A stretch of DNA of 64,000 nucleotides from Andrena cerasifolii (taxonomy: Eukaryota > Arthropoda > Insecta > Hymenoptera > Andrenidae). A program made the position numbers and the translations under genes. The notes under the pieces are model-generated. The model did not search any database. It was not told the DNA's origin and saw nothing but the letters and a program-made list of their open reading frames with translations. The number at the start of each line of letters is the position of its first letter. Position 1 is the first letter of the stretch. Of the stretch, positions 1 through 11,800 are shown piece by piece. Location: assembly GCF_050908995.1 (NCBI RefSeq), contig NC_135123.1, forward strand, positions 9,920,001 to 9,984,000, given 5' to 3'.

Positions 1-99
1 GCGAGAGAGGGAGAAGATCAGTCACGCAATTCGAGAAAAAAAAAAAAAATAGAAAAAAAAGAGATACGAAGGAGAACTATCGGAACAATGATAATGGGA

Positions 100-240
100 T
101 ACGATAGAATAATATTAATAATAATTATAATAATAATAGCGAATAGTAATAATAGTAAATAACAATAATAATAAATTAGTTCTGTACAAAGTTTCGCATC
201 CGAGCATGATAATATAATATAATATTAATACCTAAGAACG
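100..240. repeat. AAT/ATT-rich simple sequence
   Basis: Degenerate AAT/TAATAA repeats, e.g. ATAATAATAATTATAATAATAA, interrupted by AGT and AAC units. They lie in the presumed Delta 3'UTR, where they read as an AU-rich element on the transcript. Confidence 0.7.
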
Positions 241-290
241 GGTCGGACGACGATATTCCGCCATCGTCCGCCACCACAGCATCTCGTGTG

Positions 291-334
291 TGTGCATATA
301 TATATATGTATGTATTAAACACATATATATATAC
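291..334. repeat. TA/TG dinucleotide repeat
   Basis: Two TATATATA runs separated by a TGTATG-type spacer. This is ordinary simple sequence in the presumed 3'UTR. Confidence 0.6.
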
Positions 335-813
335 GTTGCTCCTTCCATCAAGCTCCTAGGTAAAAGTCTGTTCGTCCTCGTTCTCCAGGACACGCGAAGG
401 AATGCTCTCTATCCCCTCGCCCCGTCCGCGAGGATGGTTCGCGCGCGTGTCAACTTCTTCCTCCTCGAGTTCTGACAAGAATCCCAGCGAACAACAGAAC
501 TGTTCTCACGCGCGAGGTGCCCCGTGCGCGACGGGAGCGAGTGGAGCGCAGGGATCGTCGCGAAGAGAAGCGTGGTCGTCCGCGGTACCGGTAGAAAACC
601 TCGCGGAGGGTGGGTTTCGTTCTCTGTCCGTTTCACTCTGGGCGATGCACGATCGGCGAGAGAGAGTAAACACACGCGGAGCAGGGGGGCGCGCAGTTCG
701 TGCGCGACTCAACGCGCGGCAGCCACCAAGAAGCTATCGATCACGAGGAAGGAACCGTGCAAAAAGAGTCCGTACCGGTCGCGGCTGGCTCATCTCCAGG
801 GTACATCAGCGAG

Positions 814-2848
814 CTACACTTCCGTCGCGAGCGTCGCCGCCAGCGACGAGTCGTGCCTATAATGATCGTCTATAACGTACACCCCACAGCCGGTTTCGCC
901 TGCGCCGCCACCGCTACCCGGTGGACCGGTGCCACCCTCCGTGATCGTCTGCGGCGGCCTCTTGAGCAACGCTGCCTCAGCCGCGCAACAGCTGTCCGTC
1001 GCTGCGTTCCCTGCGAACACCGACGACCTCTTGGCGTTCTCCAGGACACCGACACCAAGGCCCAGGCCCAGGCCCAGGCAGTCCTTCTCCTTCTGGAAGA
1101 GGTGCGACGCCCTGTGCGCGGCCGCCTCTGTGTTCAGCTGCTTGGTCGTCCGCGTTCGGCCGTCCTGCAGCACCGGTTCCGGCTTGTAACCCGAGCAAGA
1201 GCTGTCCAGCGTGACGTCCGTCTGAAACGACGAGTCGAGGTCGTCCTGTCTGGCGGACGCAGCGTTGTTCACGCTCTTGTTCGCGGTCCAGGTGTTCTTG
1301 ATCATGTGCGCGTCCCCTGTGCCCAGGGTGCACACGCTGCCACCGCCGCCACCGCTGATCATCCCGCTGCCACCACTACCTAGCAGTCCAACGTTCCCGA
1401 TGCCAACGCCTGCACCACCGGTCGAGCCAACCCCAGAGCCGCCACCCACACCGCCCATCACTCCGCCGCTCCTCTTGCTCATGCTGCTGTGCACAGCGTT
1501 CCTTTCGTTCTGCAGCCTGGCCTCCTCGTCTGCCTTCGCCTGCTCTCGCTTCTGCCGCCTCTTCATGCACATCACGGCGACAGCAGCCACCAAAACGAAC
1601 GCTGGCACCGCCGTGGAGAGAGTCGCTATCACCACCACGTGCTCGGTGGTCAAGCCCGCGTCCCTGGGTTCAGCGGAGGCCACGTGCTTGGATAGGTTCC
1701 CTGACCAGTAACTGGCGCCCGACGGTGGTACCGCTGTCCCAGCGGTGTTGGACGGAGAGCTGGCCGCTGCTGCTGCGGCCGGCAGGATTGCTGTTCCGCT
1801 GCCGACTTCTGCGGCGCAAGTGTCTCCGTGCCAGCCCTCGGGACACTCGCAGAGGAACCCGTTCACTCTGTTCAGGCAGGTGCCGCCGTTCTTGCACGGC
1901 CCGCTGCGGCACTCGTCCACGTCTACGCTGCAGTCCTTGCCGGTGAAGCCGGGCTTGCACGCGCACCGATAGTCGTTCGTCCCGGAGATGCAGCGGCCGC
2001 CGTTTGCGCACGGTTTCGCTAGGCAGTAGTCGACCTTGTCCTGGCACAGCCTGCCGACGAAGCCTGGTACGCACTGGCAACGGAACTGATTCACTAGGTC
2101 CACGCAGGTGCCGCCGTTCAGGCACGGGTCGCCCTGGCAGTCGTCGATGTTGGTCTCGCAGCGCTCGCCGGTGAATCCCGCCGGGCAGGAGCAACGGAAG
2201 CCGTTGACGATGTCTGTGCAGGTGGCCCCGTTTGCGCACGGATTCGGCGAGCACTCGTCTAGCTGGGACTCGCAGTCGTTGCCGGTGTAGCCGGGCGGGC
2301 AGTGGCACACGTAGCCGCGCAGAGAGTCGTCCTCGCAGCTGGCCCCGTGATGGCAAGGTGAATCTCGACAGGATCTGGTGCTGATCTCGCAGTGACGGCC
2401 CCTCCAGCCGGGCGGACAGGTGCAACGATAAGCGGCTCGCTGTGGCTGCTTCGAGCCCGACGAGGACGCCGCGTCCGCGGAGGTTTTCGGGGCGCTGTGC
2501 GAGCCGGTCGTCAGGAGATGGCTAGAATTGCCGTAGGACGGCTCCATGGTGCAGGAGCCGCCGTTCAGGCACGGCTTCGAGTGACAGTCCAAAAGCAGCG
2601 TCTCGCAGTCAGTGCCCGTGAAGCCTGACGCGCACGAGCAGGTGTACGAGCCCTGGCCGGTGTTGAAGCAGGTGCCGCCGTTACGGCACGGCTTGTGATT
2701 CGTGCAGAAGTTTAGGTCCTGGTTGCAGAACAGGCCGCCCCAGCCCTCGTCGCACAGGCACTCCCATGGCTTTTGGCAGCTACCGTGAAGGCAGCCCGGG
2801 TATCTCACGCACTGGTCGCAGTAGGCGCCCTTCCACCCGTTCTGGCAT
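814..2848 (-). CDS. Dl: Delta coding exon 6: EGF repeats, TM helix, intracellular tail, stop
   Basis: Encodes residues 248-924 and the TAG stop at 814-816. Contents: the rest of EGF1, then EGF2 (260-288), EGF3 (295-328), EGF4 (335-400, with a ~33-residue insertion between its third and fourth cysteines), EGF5 (407-439), EGF6 (446-477), EGF7 (484-515), EGF8 (522-553) and EGF9 (560-591). EGF6, EGF7 and EGF9 begin DEC or DDC and keep calcium-binding-type spacing. A stalk rich in Ala, Ser and Pro leads to the TM helix (about 651-675). The tail has a Gly-rich stretch (708-750), MIKNTW, the repeat LGLGLGLG (838-845) and terminal ATEV. The acceptor CTGTTCCAG lies just before 2848. The open frame extends further upstream to 2901, but that part is intron. 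Confidence 0.97.
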
Positions 2849-5800
2849 CTGGAACAGACCGAGAGGATGTTTCTCGTTAGCGAACGCTGCGCCGAGGACA
2901 TCGCCGGGGTACGGTGAAAGTGGAGGAAAGGGGTATCGATCTTTCTACGAGGAAGTCTCTACTAAGCGCCGGGGGGAGAGGATTTCTCTTTCTCTCTTGT
3001 TCGATCGGCTCGCGGACATCGTGGCAGGGAGGATCCAGATGTCGAGACCCCGACGGTCTCTTAAGGGGTCATGCTCAGTCAGGAGGCCGAAAAAAGGGTG
3101 GTCTTTGGAAATTTTTTACTCAAAAGCTATAACACATTTCTCAGAAAATCGTTTTTCCTTTTAAGCATTGCATCTAGTGCCGTGCATCGTATTTTTTTTA
3201 CTTAAAAATATTTATCAATAACTAAGTTACTGTCTATCACTCGAAGGTTCTCTAAAAAAAGGCTTCTGCGGTGACCACTGCTGCTCGAAAGAATTTACTT
3301 GTTATAGTATATTATCTAGTATTTGAACGAAGGATCTTTTTATCCCACGCTTAGTTTTCTTTTAATTGACGAAAATCAGGCAAGATTTATGATAAAAATT
3401 GAACTTTTAATTTAAACATCAGCCATTTTTTCCCAAATCAATATTTCGAAAAATCCTTCACCTTCGAGCGATGGACAATAACTTAGTTATTGATAAATAT
3501 TTTTAAATAAAAAAATTACGATGCACGGTACTAGATGCAATGCTTAAAAGGAAAAAAGATTTTTTGAGAAACGTGTTGTAGCGTTTGAGTAAAAAATTTC
3601 CAAAGACCACCCTTTTTTCGGCCTCCTGACTGAGCATGACCCCTTAATGGAGCCCGGGAGATATTAGCATACGTACAAAAGGCATGCAACGGAGAAAGGA
3701 TGACGCTTGGCCGTCGGTTTCTTCGATGGGCGAGTCTCGAATTCAGGCTTCGAATTGAAAAGCGCGTAGGCTGGTCATGTGGCATAGGGTTAAGGAAAAG
3801 ATCGGATCTCCTCTCGTCGAATTCCGCTCGTTCTTGCGATTCCCCTGGCAACCGCGATTAGAATCCCCCGCAGCCATCGACGGGCAATGTCAAGGACCTC
3901 GTTAAGTGCGTATGAAAAACGATGGGACGCGATAGAGGGCGCGCAATAAAGAGGGGGGAGGAGGAGGAGGAAGAGTAGGAATCCCCGTTTTTCCAGGTAA
4001 TCGAGCTTCATATACCGGGTGACCCCCGAGTAACCTCATCGTATCCTCGCCGGAGAAACTCCGAAGAGCGGTCCAGTAGTATGCTCTAATCACTTGGGTC
4101 GTTAAATACTAATCGATCCTCGCGCGAACGCAATCCAAGGGGAGCGAAAAAAAAAAAGACGAGGAGGTTGGGAAGAAGATCGAAGATGGATACGCGGGGC
4201 TCGTGATTAATCCTCCCAGCGAATCCTACGTGGATGAGAAATCTCCGTGTATCGTCGAAAATCCAAACATCGCCGGGGACCCACCCTGCCCTCGAAAAAG
4301 AATTTCCAAGAAGGTACTCGCGAGCTGGAGGAAGAGGAGGCGAAGAAGGACCAGGCCCGCGCAAAAGGGAGGAAAAGAACCGTCGGGAGGCGGGAGGGGA
4401 GGCGGACAGAAAAAGAAAGGCTCACCGCGACAGAGGATACGCAAAGGTGGATAAAGGCCGCGCGGAGATGAAGAAGAAGGTAGAAAGGAGCTGGATCCAG
4501 CTACGCGGGGGGAGGAGGAGGAGGAGGGAAACGAGGAGGATATGGTGGTCGGCCATTACGTCGAAGGGGGTTACACGCAGGAAGGACAAAGAGGGTCGAA
4601 GAAAAGATAGGGACGGGAGCGGGGATCGAAGGAAGACAGAGGGAAGGAAAGAAAGAGGTGTGTATATACATATGTACATATTATACAGGCGCGCTGGTGA
4701 GCGTGCACTGTTACGGGCCACACGTACGTACATAGAGGAGAAGGTGAGAGGAGGGAGGGAGTGAGGGAGGGAAGGCAGAGAAAGATAGAAGGAGCGACGG
4801 AGGGGGAGAGGCAGAAATAGAATGAGCAAGGGCCAGTGAGACCAGTCAAGTCCAAAGGGAGAGAAAGGGAGAGGGAGCGGCGTAAGGAGAAGGAAAAGCA
4901 GGAGAGAAGAAGCAAGAGAAGGGAGGAAGAGCCTTAGCCAAGAGAGACAGGAGAGGAGGTAGAGTATTCGAAGGAGAGTGGGGAGACGAGTCGTCGAGTA
5001 GTGTTCCCACGGTTCGAGCCTCGGCACAGCCGTTCAGTATGCGGGTCAAGGAAAGGTTACGCTCCTCTGTGTGTGCGCGCGCCTTGCTCTGCCCACTAAT
5101 ACCCCATCCGCCTATCTCTCTCTCTCTTTCTCTCTCTCGCTCTCTTTCGTGTATATATATACGCATACATATATCGTGTATACAGTAGGTATATATCACA
5201 TTTATATAAATATATATATATTACTATATATATATATATATATATATTACTATATATTGCCAGTAGAAGAAAAGAGAGGACAGCCCGTCGACGTCGCATG
5301 ACTATACCATTAAATCCCATGTACACACCGAGAGCGTAATCGAGAGAGCCCGTCGTCGTCTCGCAAGTAAGAAAGATACGGGGAGAGAGGAAGAGGGTGC
5401 GCGCACACACCTATGCAACGGAGCAGGACGGAGTGAAACGAGCCGAACTGTGCCGCGCGCGGATATTCGTAGTCGTTTGTATACGCGCGCCTAGCCAATG
5501 AGATGGCCGAAGCATCCGTGTGATTCTTCGAGCTGTCTTCTCCCTAGCGAGCCTCTTCCTAGGACGCGAAACGGATTTCTGATGGCCGCGGGAGACACCT
5601 CCGGACCCCGCTTTCAACGGAACACCGTGCACGCGGGGGGTGATTGGCTTGTATTCGTAATTAGAGCGGAGGACGGTGCGAGATGCCGGAAAAACGGGAA
5701 GATACTTGAGGTGGCTAGAAGGTGAAGCAGTGGTTCGGTTGATTGGTATCGATTGGGAGTGCTGGTGCTTGGGAATACCCAAGTATTTAGGGATGTCAGT

Positions 5801-8800
5801 AGAATTCTTGGGAATATGATATTTAGGGGTATCAGTACTCAGCAGCACCGATACTTGAAAATATATTAGGATTTCGTTACAAGGATATGCAGGAATACAA
5901 GCATCTTGGATACTCAGGGTACCAGTACTCGAAACATGGGACTACACTTGTGCAAATACGGCGGAAGCGCGGACCCACTTACCCCGGCCCACAGTGATTC
6001 CAAAGTGCCTTTTTGTGGACAAAATTCTGTATCTCCGTCAATTCTCAACCGATTTTTATCTTTTTCTGCTCGTTTTGTCGGGGATTAAATTTGCTAACAT
6101 GTCAAACAGTACTTTTCCAAAATTTTCTTTAGAATTTAAAAAAAAAAATTCTGAACTCCTGGTTCCGAAACAACGAGTTTATTAACCAGTTTTTTTCATT
6201 TAGTTAGTCTTCTTCCATATATTCTACATCTTCTTTATAATTAAACAAAAGATATTTTGCGTCTTTTTCAAGTGCAACAGACGGAGTTGGCCATTGGGAC
6301 CCAAAATAAAAAAAAAAAACATGTTTTGGTCGCAATTCAGGTATTTGATATTGTAGCAAATTTAATCCCCGACAAAACGAGCACAAAAAAAAATAAAAAA
6401 TCGGTTGAGACTTGACGGAGATACGGAACTTTGTCCACAAAAAGACACTTCGGAACCACTATGCGGCCGTAGCCACGTTCGAAAGAGAGAAAGGTAGAGC
6501 GGGTCGTAAAATGATGCACGAGCATGCATCTTCATCGGTATTCAGATATGGCCCGCGAGGCCGAACGTGGTCCCCGAAATTTCAATACCGCGGGACACCA
6601 TATAGCCGCGATTCCTCCACGTATCACGAACGAGGCCGACATCCCACGGGAGCCTCTCAGCGGCAATTGCTCTTAGCGATCATATCGACTATTTCCACGC
6701 GTAGAGGTACGCAACCAGAATTCATTCCAAAGCCAACTCTCTGCCACGAACGTGCACGCTGCAAATCCCCCTCCGTCCTCCTCGAAATCTGAATCCGCGG
6801 GAGAGAGACGGAGTATCGTACCCGATAACCCAATTACAGTTACGAACACTGTAATCGAGTGCAGGCCCCATTATACCTGCCGCGGCGCCATCGAAGCAAT
6901 TGCGCGCGTATTCATCGCGACCGCATCGTTCATCAAACAACCTCCCAGCCTACTGAAAACCTATTTCCCTGGAATAGATCGCGATTTACTACCACCACGT
7001 GTCGATCGCCGTGTACCAGGAGACTCGGGGTACCGCTGCCGCTGCCGCGCTCACCGAGTCTGAACTTTCCTGCCTCTGCGCGACTCGCTGGCTCCGAAGA
7101 CAGCCGCGCGAAGGAGCCGTTCGGCAGGAGCTGATACGAAAGAGAGCGCGGAAACTCGCGCCCCAAGTGAGATCCGTACTCGACGGTGTAATTTATGTGG
7201 CAGGTTTAGCGGTTTGTTTGCGAAGTCTACGGGCGCGCATAAATTCCAGGTCGTCTGGGACATTCGAAGCGCGAGGCAGCGCGCCTGGACCGGTGCCCGT
7301 CTATTTTCGAAAATATTAGTCTTTTACCGCGGGGGTGCGCGATCTCTCGGAAGACCGAGCCCGGTCTCCGAGAGGATGCGGAGTAAGCAGCGGATCGCGA
7401 GAGCTGTTGGAGTGACGGCTGCCGCCGGCTAACGGGACAATTAACCCCGACCGTAGAGTAATTAGATGATCGAGTTAACTCTAAACCTCGGGTTAACATA
7501 GGGCCGAGATTCGAGTCCCATGAAGACGAATCACCCGGTCTCGAAATAATTACCCCGGAATTCCTCCGTCTCGACTTCTAACCGTATTTATCAATCCGAT
7601 GGGAATCCAGCCGCGATAGGCGCGCTGCCCCGCGCGAATTCTGGCTCGCAGACACTGGAGGCATCGCAAAATAATTCGCCGAAGGCTCCTGAACAGCCGA
7701 GAGGCTTCGACGAAGGGTGTAAACCGAAAGGAATCGTGCCTCGAGTAGAAGGAACGCCCCGAGGCACGAAAAAGTGCACGACAGGGCGCAGAGAATAGGC
7801 TCCTCTAGCCTGGGCCACTGTATTTATAGTCGCGCAGGAATCCCAGCAAACGCAGAAACTCGCGAATCGATCTCTGACCCTGATCTCTTTTCCCTCAGCG
7901 ACGTCGCGTCGAATTAGAAGGTTCAACGACACGATCGCCGCGTTGCAGGCGTGTGTAAAAAGGGGGACCGTGGGGGAGAGTGGAAAAAGGTGCAGGAGGA
8001 GGTTCGCGAGTTGGGAGCAAGGGCAGGAACGATTGGCACCTCTGAGAGTGGCTCGTTACGACGGAAAGGAGCGGAGAGCGCGCCTGGAATTCCTCTCGCG
8101 GGTTCTTTTCCCGCTGGATCCGCGATGATCCTACGGGGGACGCGGCTCGCCGCGAGTGAAATCGACGGGGACAGCGGAGAAGCTGCTCCTGGCGATGATA
8201 TTTCCATCGTCCACGGGGTACCGTAACGGCGCCACGCTCGAACGCGAGATTCCACGTCGGAGTCTGATCGCGGAAGCGGTGGGCTTTTAATCAACGTCAT
8301 TAATCGGGAAATTAGAGAGACTGGGAATTCTTTGTATTACCCTGACTGGATAGCTGGCAGGTCTTTGGGAGAGTCGAAAGAGGAATTGAATAGGATCCGA
8401 TGACTTTTGAGTATTCTTACAGAATGGGCTTTCTCACGGAGGCACACTGCTGAAGACAGTCTTGCCGCGTGTACCGCTAGTACACTGCTATTACCACCAA
8501 GTGTCTTATACAGTAAACTGCTACTCAATGGGGCTCCAGCTATCATCAATCCTGCAACTGTCCCCAAGTCAATTGCGCACCCAGAGGGGGGGCTAAGGGG
8601 CCTAGCACCCCGAAAGGGGAGGCTTTGTGAAAATTAAAGAAAGCTGGATTTTATTCTTTAAGTTTTCATAATCATCTAATGAATTTTATCATATTCTCAT
8701 CCCTTTAACTTGACTCTCTCTCAAACGTTTAATCCCCGAAGTAACGTTACGTTAAGAAAGTCTCGGCGAGAAACTGAAAACTCTGAAAGCGATTCCCCCG

Positions 8801-11800
8801 CGCGCCGTGTGCTCTCCGAATGCCCGATTTTCTCATGGGGACACCTGGTAGATTCTCGCGCAACACTATCCAGCGCGGCAAAAACGCCGGTCGCCGGGGA
8901 TTCGCGCGCAACGATCGTCTTTCGATGGGGAAAAAATAGGAGCCCGTTTATCGGCGCGTTATTAACGCGGCCACGATACACCTTGGGCCGGTGTATCGAG
9001 TGAGGAATGTGATATCAGCGGGGGAAGAGATGGTCGCGCACGTAGAGACGTTCCGAGTGGGATAGAGACGGGTGGGTTTCTGTGGTGGTGGGTGCATCGG
9101 ATGCGTGTATACTCACAAGCACTCGTCGGGTCGATTGCAGTGTCCGTGCTGCTCGTCGCATCCGGGCAGGCAGCGGGCTGAAACGAGTAAGAAAAAATCG
9201 AAAAGGTTAAGGCAACTCTCCGCAAGAGGTCGATCGCGTCCCTCACGACTGCACGAGCGGTACCACTACACCATACACGATGCATCCCGAGATGCATTCC
9301 TCCGTGGAGGTAGGTAGTCGGGGTACTGGAACTCCGATAATTCACCGAGGTATATACCGAGGTCCCTGCCTCCCCCAGCGCCTAATGCCCCTTCGGCCTG
9401 TCATTGTTAATCGAGTCATAAAATTGGCCGCGATTCAGCGGAAAATCGCCGCGTCCACCTATTACCTCTTCAAGGAAACTGCGACGCCCTAGTACTCCAT
9501 CTTCGCGGGCCGTTCTTGGCGGGAGTGGATTTCATTATTACTCCTCGCTCTGTGGGTAGGTACGCTACGTCGTAATTACAGTCTATCCGTCAACCGCGCA
9601 CGATTTCTACGGCCCAGTCGTAACGAGAGGGGTGCACGCGGTGTATACCTGTCGGATGGAATGTCGGCATTGTTGGCTCGCGTGCATATGGGTGTTGTTT
9701 AACCCTCTGGTGCATAGATTTTTAATTCAGTTGGAAAAATTAGACTAGTCTAATTCGGGGATGAGAAGACCGGATCCGATGTCTGTTTTCAATTTGGAGG
9801 ACGTCTGGGCTGCCCAGGGCAGCCTTCTGGGTCACCGCTTTAAGGCGGGATCATGTAGCAAGTACAAAAAATGTAGTGTTTTCTTATAAAATAAATACTT
9901 TATTTTTAATGAAAAACTGTTAAAAAAAATATAAATTTATGATATAATAGAGAATTATTTTATTGTGCACTGTGAAATTTAACAAAGCACAGAAGATGCG
10001 CGAGACTTGTTCAGTACTTTTCGAGATTTTTGTGAGCATACAAACAAATGTTACGGCTTTATTATAATAGTATGATACGATATATGTATGTATATAGATA
10101 CCAAATTTCACGAACAAAGAGCTAAATGGTGCACAAGTAAAATTTTCACGCATCAATTATTAGGACGATAAACTAACTCCCTAACTATAACTTAAGATGA
10201 TCCACTAACACGATACCGCCTTAAGGCGGCTACGGCCAAGCTTCACTTCACAGGTGTAAATTATTTTAACTTTCAAATCTTTATTCCATTCGATAGATCA
10301 CTACACAAACTACTTGCCAATAATTTATTTTAGCTGCACGGTGTCGGGAAGAATTTTATTCGATTTTTTTACTTCCACAAATAATTTTCGCAGCATGCTT
10401 AGCTCAAAAATGCACTTCGAACTAGATTTCTGTCAAATCGAGACGTCAGATTGACACGTTTCTTAGGCTAATATGTGCGGTGTGGCAATACTTTTAAGGC
10501 TGGCAACTGAGAATTGGGAAAACAAATTATAGGCGACCAACTTCTGGATTAAACTGGTGCCCGCCTTGAGGCAGGCGTATGCACTAGAGGGTTAAGAAGC
10601 AAGAGGAGGGCCAATTTGTGGAGGCGACGTACCCGGATCGTTCGCACCTCGAAATTCCCGAAGGGTGCCCGGGCTAATTAAAATTTATGTCATATGTGCC
10701 ACGGACATCGTTCCCGTTTTCCGGGAATACTGGATGGGAACGGAGTCTGGCCGCACGATTCCTTGCATAGCTGCACGTAGTAGCCGGCGATACGTCGTTG
10801 CCGGTCGGTCGTTCGCGCGCACGTCCCCCAAGGATGATAAAATTGTGTCACGTGTGACGATCCTTATCTTATCGACGCTGAACGCGCCTCTAACACCCTA
10901 CTAATTGGCCAATTTCATCGTGTACACGCTTCTTCCTCCTTCCTTGCCATCGCGACCGTCCGCTATCAGCTACTAGCGGGTGATATCACTGCCGAGGCGT
11001 GCCCGATACGAGGAATCCGTCCGCCTTCGATGGAATGCGAGGGAGGGGACCGAACGAGGGTGGACGTAACGAAACGAGACGATGGACGCGGCTGACAAGG
11101 GTAACGAAATTGTGTCACGTGTCGCGCGGTCTTGTCCAGTCCGCAAATATCCAAAGTCTTTCTCAGTTGGCTGGCAGCCACCGGTGGTTCAGTTACGTCG
11201 CGACAGCGTTACCATGCGACGTGCCCCCTGGCTCCTTCTTTCTCCTCGCGCGCACACGTGCCGCCGTTGGACGCTTCGGTAACCCGCGTGCACACGATGG
11301 GATCGTTCTTTCGCAACCGGCGGAGAGAGCACCGAATTTCGTTAACCGGGTGAAGCTCGAGGCCGAGGTTGGTATTTTCGAATGCTAGAACCGCAGGGGC
11401 CCGCGGTTTCCGTCCAATTTGCCCACTGGAATGTCTAATCCGCCACTGTTTCCTGAAGAGAGGGATCTAGGAGCCCTCCTAATCTAGATTCGATCCTCCA
11501 GTAGCCAAGTACGTTTTTCATAACTAAGCTAAAATTCAGTGCCATCCTCGCGTACGCTCCGAGAAACTCCGTGAAATAGCTCTTCGATCCCGGCAGGACC
11601 CGCGTCTAGGGCCCAGGGCCGATTCCAACGAGAACAATAAGTGGACCAGCACAACAAAAGCAGAGCGCGGTGGAACGCGGTTGGACCTGTCTCTTCCTGA
11701 ATGAAGGGGTTGAAGGTGGTTCAGCTATGCGGCCGGATAGAAGGTGAACCCTCGGCTTGGTGGGGGCCAAGGAGAGGGCAGGAGAGGGCTGGTGGGCCGC

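Larger units (their letters stand above)
1..813 (-). other. Presumed Delta 3'UTR (continues off the window)
   Basis: Sequence downstream of the TAG stop at 814. Read on the minus strand it ends in an AU-rich stretch (about 90-240, repeated TTATTA, with an ATTTA) and a TA-rich run. I found no AATAAA or ATTAAA on the minus strand in this stretch, so the poly(A) site is probably beyond position 1. That this is UTR is inferred from position only. Confidence 0.55.
2849..9116 (-). other. Delta intron 5 (6.3 kb)
   Basis: Bounded by GTGAGT at 9116 and CTGTTCCAG before 2848. It holds the TTAA hairpin element 3061-3647, a purine-rich stretch about 4480-4990, TC and TA microsatellites at 5.1-5.26 kb, a degenerate short tandem repeat about 5760-5935 and the Transib-like hairpin 5990-6463. 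No exon-like conserved frame was seen in the rest. Confidence 0.9.

Noticed and set aside
1..813. Brd-box, K-box or GY-box microRNA sites in the Delta 3'UTR
   Set aside because: None of AGCTTTA, TGTGAT or GTCTTCC was found on the transcript strand in the visible part.
700..1383. 227-codon plus-strand frame opposite the Delta tail
   Set aside because: Antisense shadow of a GC-rich coding exon.
1670..2425. Long alternative-frame reading (251 codons, minus strand) inside Delta exon 6
   Set aside because: Arg/Leu-rich shadow of the GC-rich EGF-coding sequence; no domain.
2849..2901. Open frame continuing 5' of Delta exon 6 to an ATG near 2901
   Set aside because: A good acceptor (CTGTTCCAG) ends at 2849, and joining there to exon 5 restores the conserved EGF1. 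The extra residues do not match Delta.
5005..5035. tRNA-like B-box GGTTCGAGCC
   Set aside because: No A-box or acceptor/anticodon stems around it; chance match.
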